A program made the position numbers and the translations under genes. A model generated the notes under the pieces. The model made no database searches, was not told the DNA's origin, and saw nothing but the letters and a program-made list of their open reading frames with translations. From contig CAKSTO010000019.1 of the NCBI GenBank assembly GCA_934501115.1, positions 1-41,141 on the forward strand: a DNA stretch of 41,141 nt. Reading direction: 5' to 3'. This DNA comes from an uncultured Faecalibacterium sp. Lineage in GTDB: Bacteria > Bacillota > Clostridia > Oscillospirales > Ruminococcaceae. Positions 39,407 to 41,141 of the stretch are shown here, one piece after another (the stretch's first letter is position 1; each line of letters begins with the position of its first letter).

Positions 39407-41065
39407 TTACTTCAGCACAGCGCCCAGATTTGCACTGGTGACCATGCGTGCATAGCGGCTGAGCCAGCCGGTCTTGATGTTGGGTTCGGGAGCCACATAT
39501 TTTGCCTTGCGCTGGGCCAGAACCTCATCGGAGACTTCCAGCGTGATCTTTGCATTGGGGATATCGATGCTGATGGTATCGCCCTCCTCGATCAGACCGA
39601 TGGGGCCGCCGGAAGCAGCCTCCGGGCTGACATGGCCGATGGCAGCGCCGCGGCTTGCGCCGGAGAATCGTCCGTCGGTGATGAGCGCCACCGTCTTGTC
39701 CAGCTTCATGCCGGCCAGTGCGGAGGTGGGGTTCAGCATCTCGCGCATGCCGGGGCCGCCCTTGGGGCCTTCGTAGCGGATGACCACCACATCGCCCGGG
39801 ACGATCTTGCCCGCGTAAATGGCGGCAATGGCCTCGTCCTCGCTGTTAAACACCCGCGCCGGGCCGGAATGCTGCTGCATCTCGGGTGCCACGGCGCTGC
39901 GCTTGACCACACAGCCGTCCGGTGCAATGTTGCCCCACAGGATCTGCAGGCCGCCGGTCTGGGAGTAGGGGTTGTCGATGGGACGGATGGCCTTGTCGTT
40001 CAGGATGTGTGCGCCCTTGATGTTCTCGCCCAGCGTCTTGCCGGTAACGGTGGGCACATCCAGATCCAGCAGGCCCTTCTTGGCCAGCTCTGCCTGCACG
40101 GCGGGGATGCCGCCTGCGGCGTACAGGTCCGGCATGTGGGTGGGGCCGGCCGGTGCCAGATGGCACAGGTTCGGGGTCTTGGCGCTGATCTCATTGAACA
40201 GCTTCAGGTCGATGGGCACACCGGCCTCGTAGGCGATGGCCAGCAGGTGCAGCACGGTGTTGGTGGAGCAGCCCAGCGCCATATCGCAGGTCAGAGCGTT
40301 GCGGATGGAGCGCTCGTTGATGATCTGGCGTGCGGTGATGCCCTTCTTGACCATATCCATAATGGCCATACCGGCGTGCTTTGCCAGCTGCAGACGCTTG
40401 GAGTAGACGGCGGGAATGGTGCCGTTGCCGGGCAGTGCGATGCCGATGGCCTCGCACAGGCAGTTCATGCTGTTGGCGGTGTACATGCCGGAGCAGCTGC
40501 CGCAGCTGGGGCAGCAGTTGCAGGTGCAGTCCTCCAGCTGATCCTCGGTGATCATGCCGGCCTTGTAGGCACCCACAGCCTCAAACATCTTGGAAAGGCT
40601 GACCTCTTCGCCGCCGTAGGTACCGGCCAGCATGGGGCCGCCGGAGCAGACCACAGCGGGCACATCCATGCGCACCGCTGCCATCACCATGCCGGGCACG
40701 ATCTTATCGCAGTTGGGCACCAGCACCAGACCGTCCAGCTGGTGAGCCATGAGCATGGTCTCCACACTGTCGCAGATCAGCTCACGAGAGGCAAGGCTGT
40801 ACTTCATACCTACATGACCCATGGCGATGCCATCGCACACGCCGATGGCGGGGATCAGGATGGGAGTGCCGCCCGCCATCTCAACGCCTGCCTTGACGGC
40901 ATCGGCGATCTTGTCCAGATTCATATGGCCGGGCACGATCTCGCTGTAGGCGCTCACCACACCGATCAGCGGGCGCTCCAGTTCTTCCTTGGTGTAGCCC
41001 AGTGCATAGAACAGGCTTCGGTTCGGGGCGCGCTCCGAACCCTTGGTCACATTGTCGCTTCTCAT
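39407..41065 (-). CDS. ilvD: Dihydroxy-acid dehydratase
   Basis: The 552-residue enzyme dehydrates 2,3-dihydroxy acids to the 2-oxo acids that lead to valine, isoleucine and leucine. Cluster cysteines are Cys119 (PNCDKIVPGM) and Cys191 (SCGSCSGMYTANSM). Other family blocks are ERPLIGVVSAYSEIVPGHMN, DGRFSGASRGAAIGHVSPEA and the C-terminal GWLSRYARMVTSANLG. The ATG at 41065 has GAGGA upstream on the minus strand; a longer reading from 41119 would run into a repeat element. It supplies 2-oxoisovalerate for LeuA but is transcribed separately. Confidence 0.97.
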   Translation of the reverse strand: MRSDNVTKGSERAPNRSLFYALGYTKEELERPLIGVVSAYSEIVPGHMNLDKIADAVKAGVEMAGGTPILIPAIGVCDGIAMGHVGMKYSLASRELICDSVETMLMAHQLDGLVLVPNCDKIVPGMVMAAVRMDVPAVVCSGGPMLAGTYGGEEVSLSKMFEAVGAYKAGMITEDQLEDCTCNCCPSCGSCSGMYTANSMNCLCEAIGIALPGNGTIPAVYSKRLQLAKHAGMAIMDMVKKGITARQIINERSIRNALTCDMALGCSTNTVLHLLAIAYEAGVPIDLKLFNEISAKTPNLCHLAPAGPTHMPDLYAAGGIPAVQAELAKKGLLDLDVPTVTGKTLGENIKGAHILNDKAIRPIDNPYSQTGGLQILWGNIAPDGCVVKRSAVAPEMQQHSGPARVFNSEDEAIAAIYAGKIVPGDVVVIRYEGPKGGPGMREMLNPTSALAGMKLDKTVALITDGRFSGASRGAAIGHVSPEAASGGPIGLIEEGDTISIDIPNAKITLEVSDEVLAQRKAKYVAPEPNIKTGWLSRYARMVTSANLGAVLK

Positions 41066-41090
41066 TTCAAATCCTCTTTTCTGACAAAAA

Positions 41091-41138
41091 CCCTCTCCGT
41101 CACGGCTGCGCCGTGCCACCTCTCCCGAAGGGGAGAGG
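41091..41138 (+). repeat. Two-hairpin repeat element, copy 8
   Basis: It consists of ccctctccgt, hairpin cacggctgcgccgtg, then ctctcccgaaggggagag, very close to copy 4. It lies upstream of ilvD, at the end of the window. Confidence 0.75.
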
Positions 41139-41141
41139 TTT

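Noticed and set aside
10015..41138. The palindromic repeats as a CRISPR array
   Set aside because: Copies occur in both orientations, are kilobases apart or in facing pairs, and have no regular spacers or cas genes.

Overview
The window looks like chromosomal DNA of a GC-rich, anaerobic gut-type member of the Clostridia, most likely an Oscillospiraceae (Faecalibacterium/Gemmiger-like) bacterium. This is inference from gene content: strong GGAGG ribosome sites, a T-box leader, a surface protein with an S-layer-homology-like C-terminus, strictly anaerobic redox enzymes, and a compact genome with dispersed palindromic repeats. No rRNA, tRNA, CRISPR array, transposase or phage gene was seen.

Region 1 (about 1-15.3 kb, almost all on +) is a molybdenum/tungsten redox island. 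After a DUF1275 membrane protein (-), it holds fdhD and then a four-gene operon: an RnfG/NqrC-like FMN-binding membrane protein, a Tat-exported lipoprotein ferredoxin with four 4Fe-4S motifs, a YdhV-type aldehyde:ferredoxin oxidoreductase family enzyme, and a protein in the position of E. coli YdhW. A Moco-type riboswitch candidate with a 15-bp intrinsic terminator precedes the cofactor operon moeA-mobB-(molybdopterin-binding protein)-moaC-moaA-(MOSC-MogA fusion), which is followed by modABC for oxyanion uptake. Together these genes import molybdate or tungstate, build the pyranopterin cofactor and supply an oxidoreductase whose electrons may leave through extracytosolic Fe-S and flavin carriers. 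MoaD, MoaE and MobA are not in the window.

Region 2 (15.3-28.1 kb) holds an orphan SsuBC/TauBC-like ABC pair (-), a BrnQ transporter and a short peptide deformylase (+), a MacB/FtsX-type ABC exporter pair (-), a small secreted protein (-), a 767-residue beta-solenoid surface protein (-) and ftsH (-).

Region 3 (28.3-33.8 kb) is a leucine operon, leuA-leuC-leuD-leuB, behind a T-box leader whose specifier reads as CUG (Leu). Its intergenic gaps hold copies of a two-hairpin repeat of about 50 bp that also occurs inside the Moco operon and upstream of ilvD.

Region 4 (33.8-41.1 kb) holds upp (-), a tsaE-tsaB-rpiB operon (-), a secreted caspase-fold-like protein (-), a SEDS-family FtsW/RodA protein with a TTG start (+) and ilvD (-).

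The most promising material is the YdhV/FMN-binding redox module with its RNA leaders, the secreted His/Cys caspase-like protein, the cysteine-laddered surface solenoid and the dispersed two-hairpin repeats.
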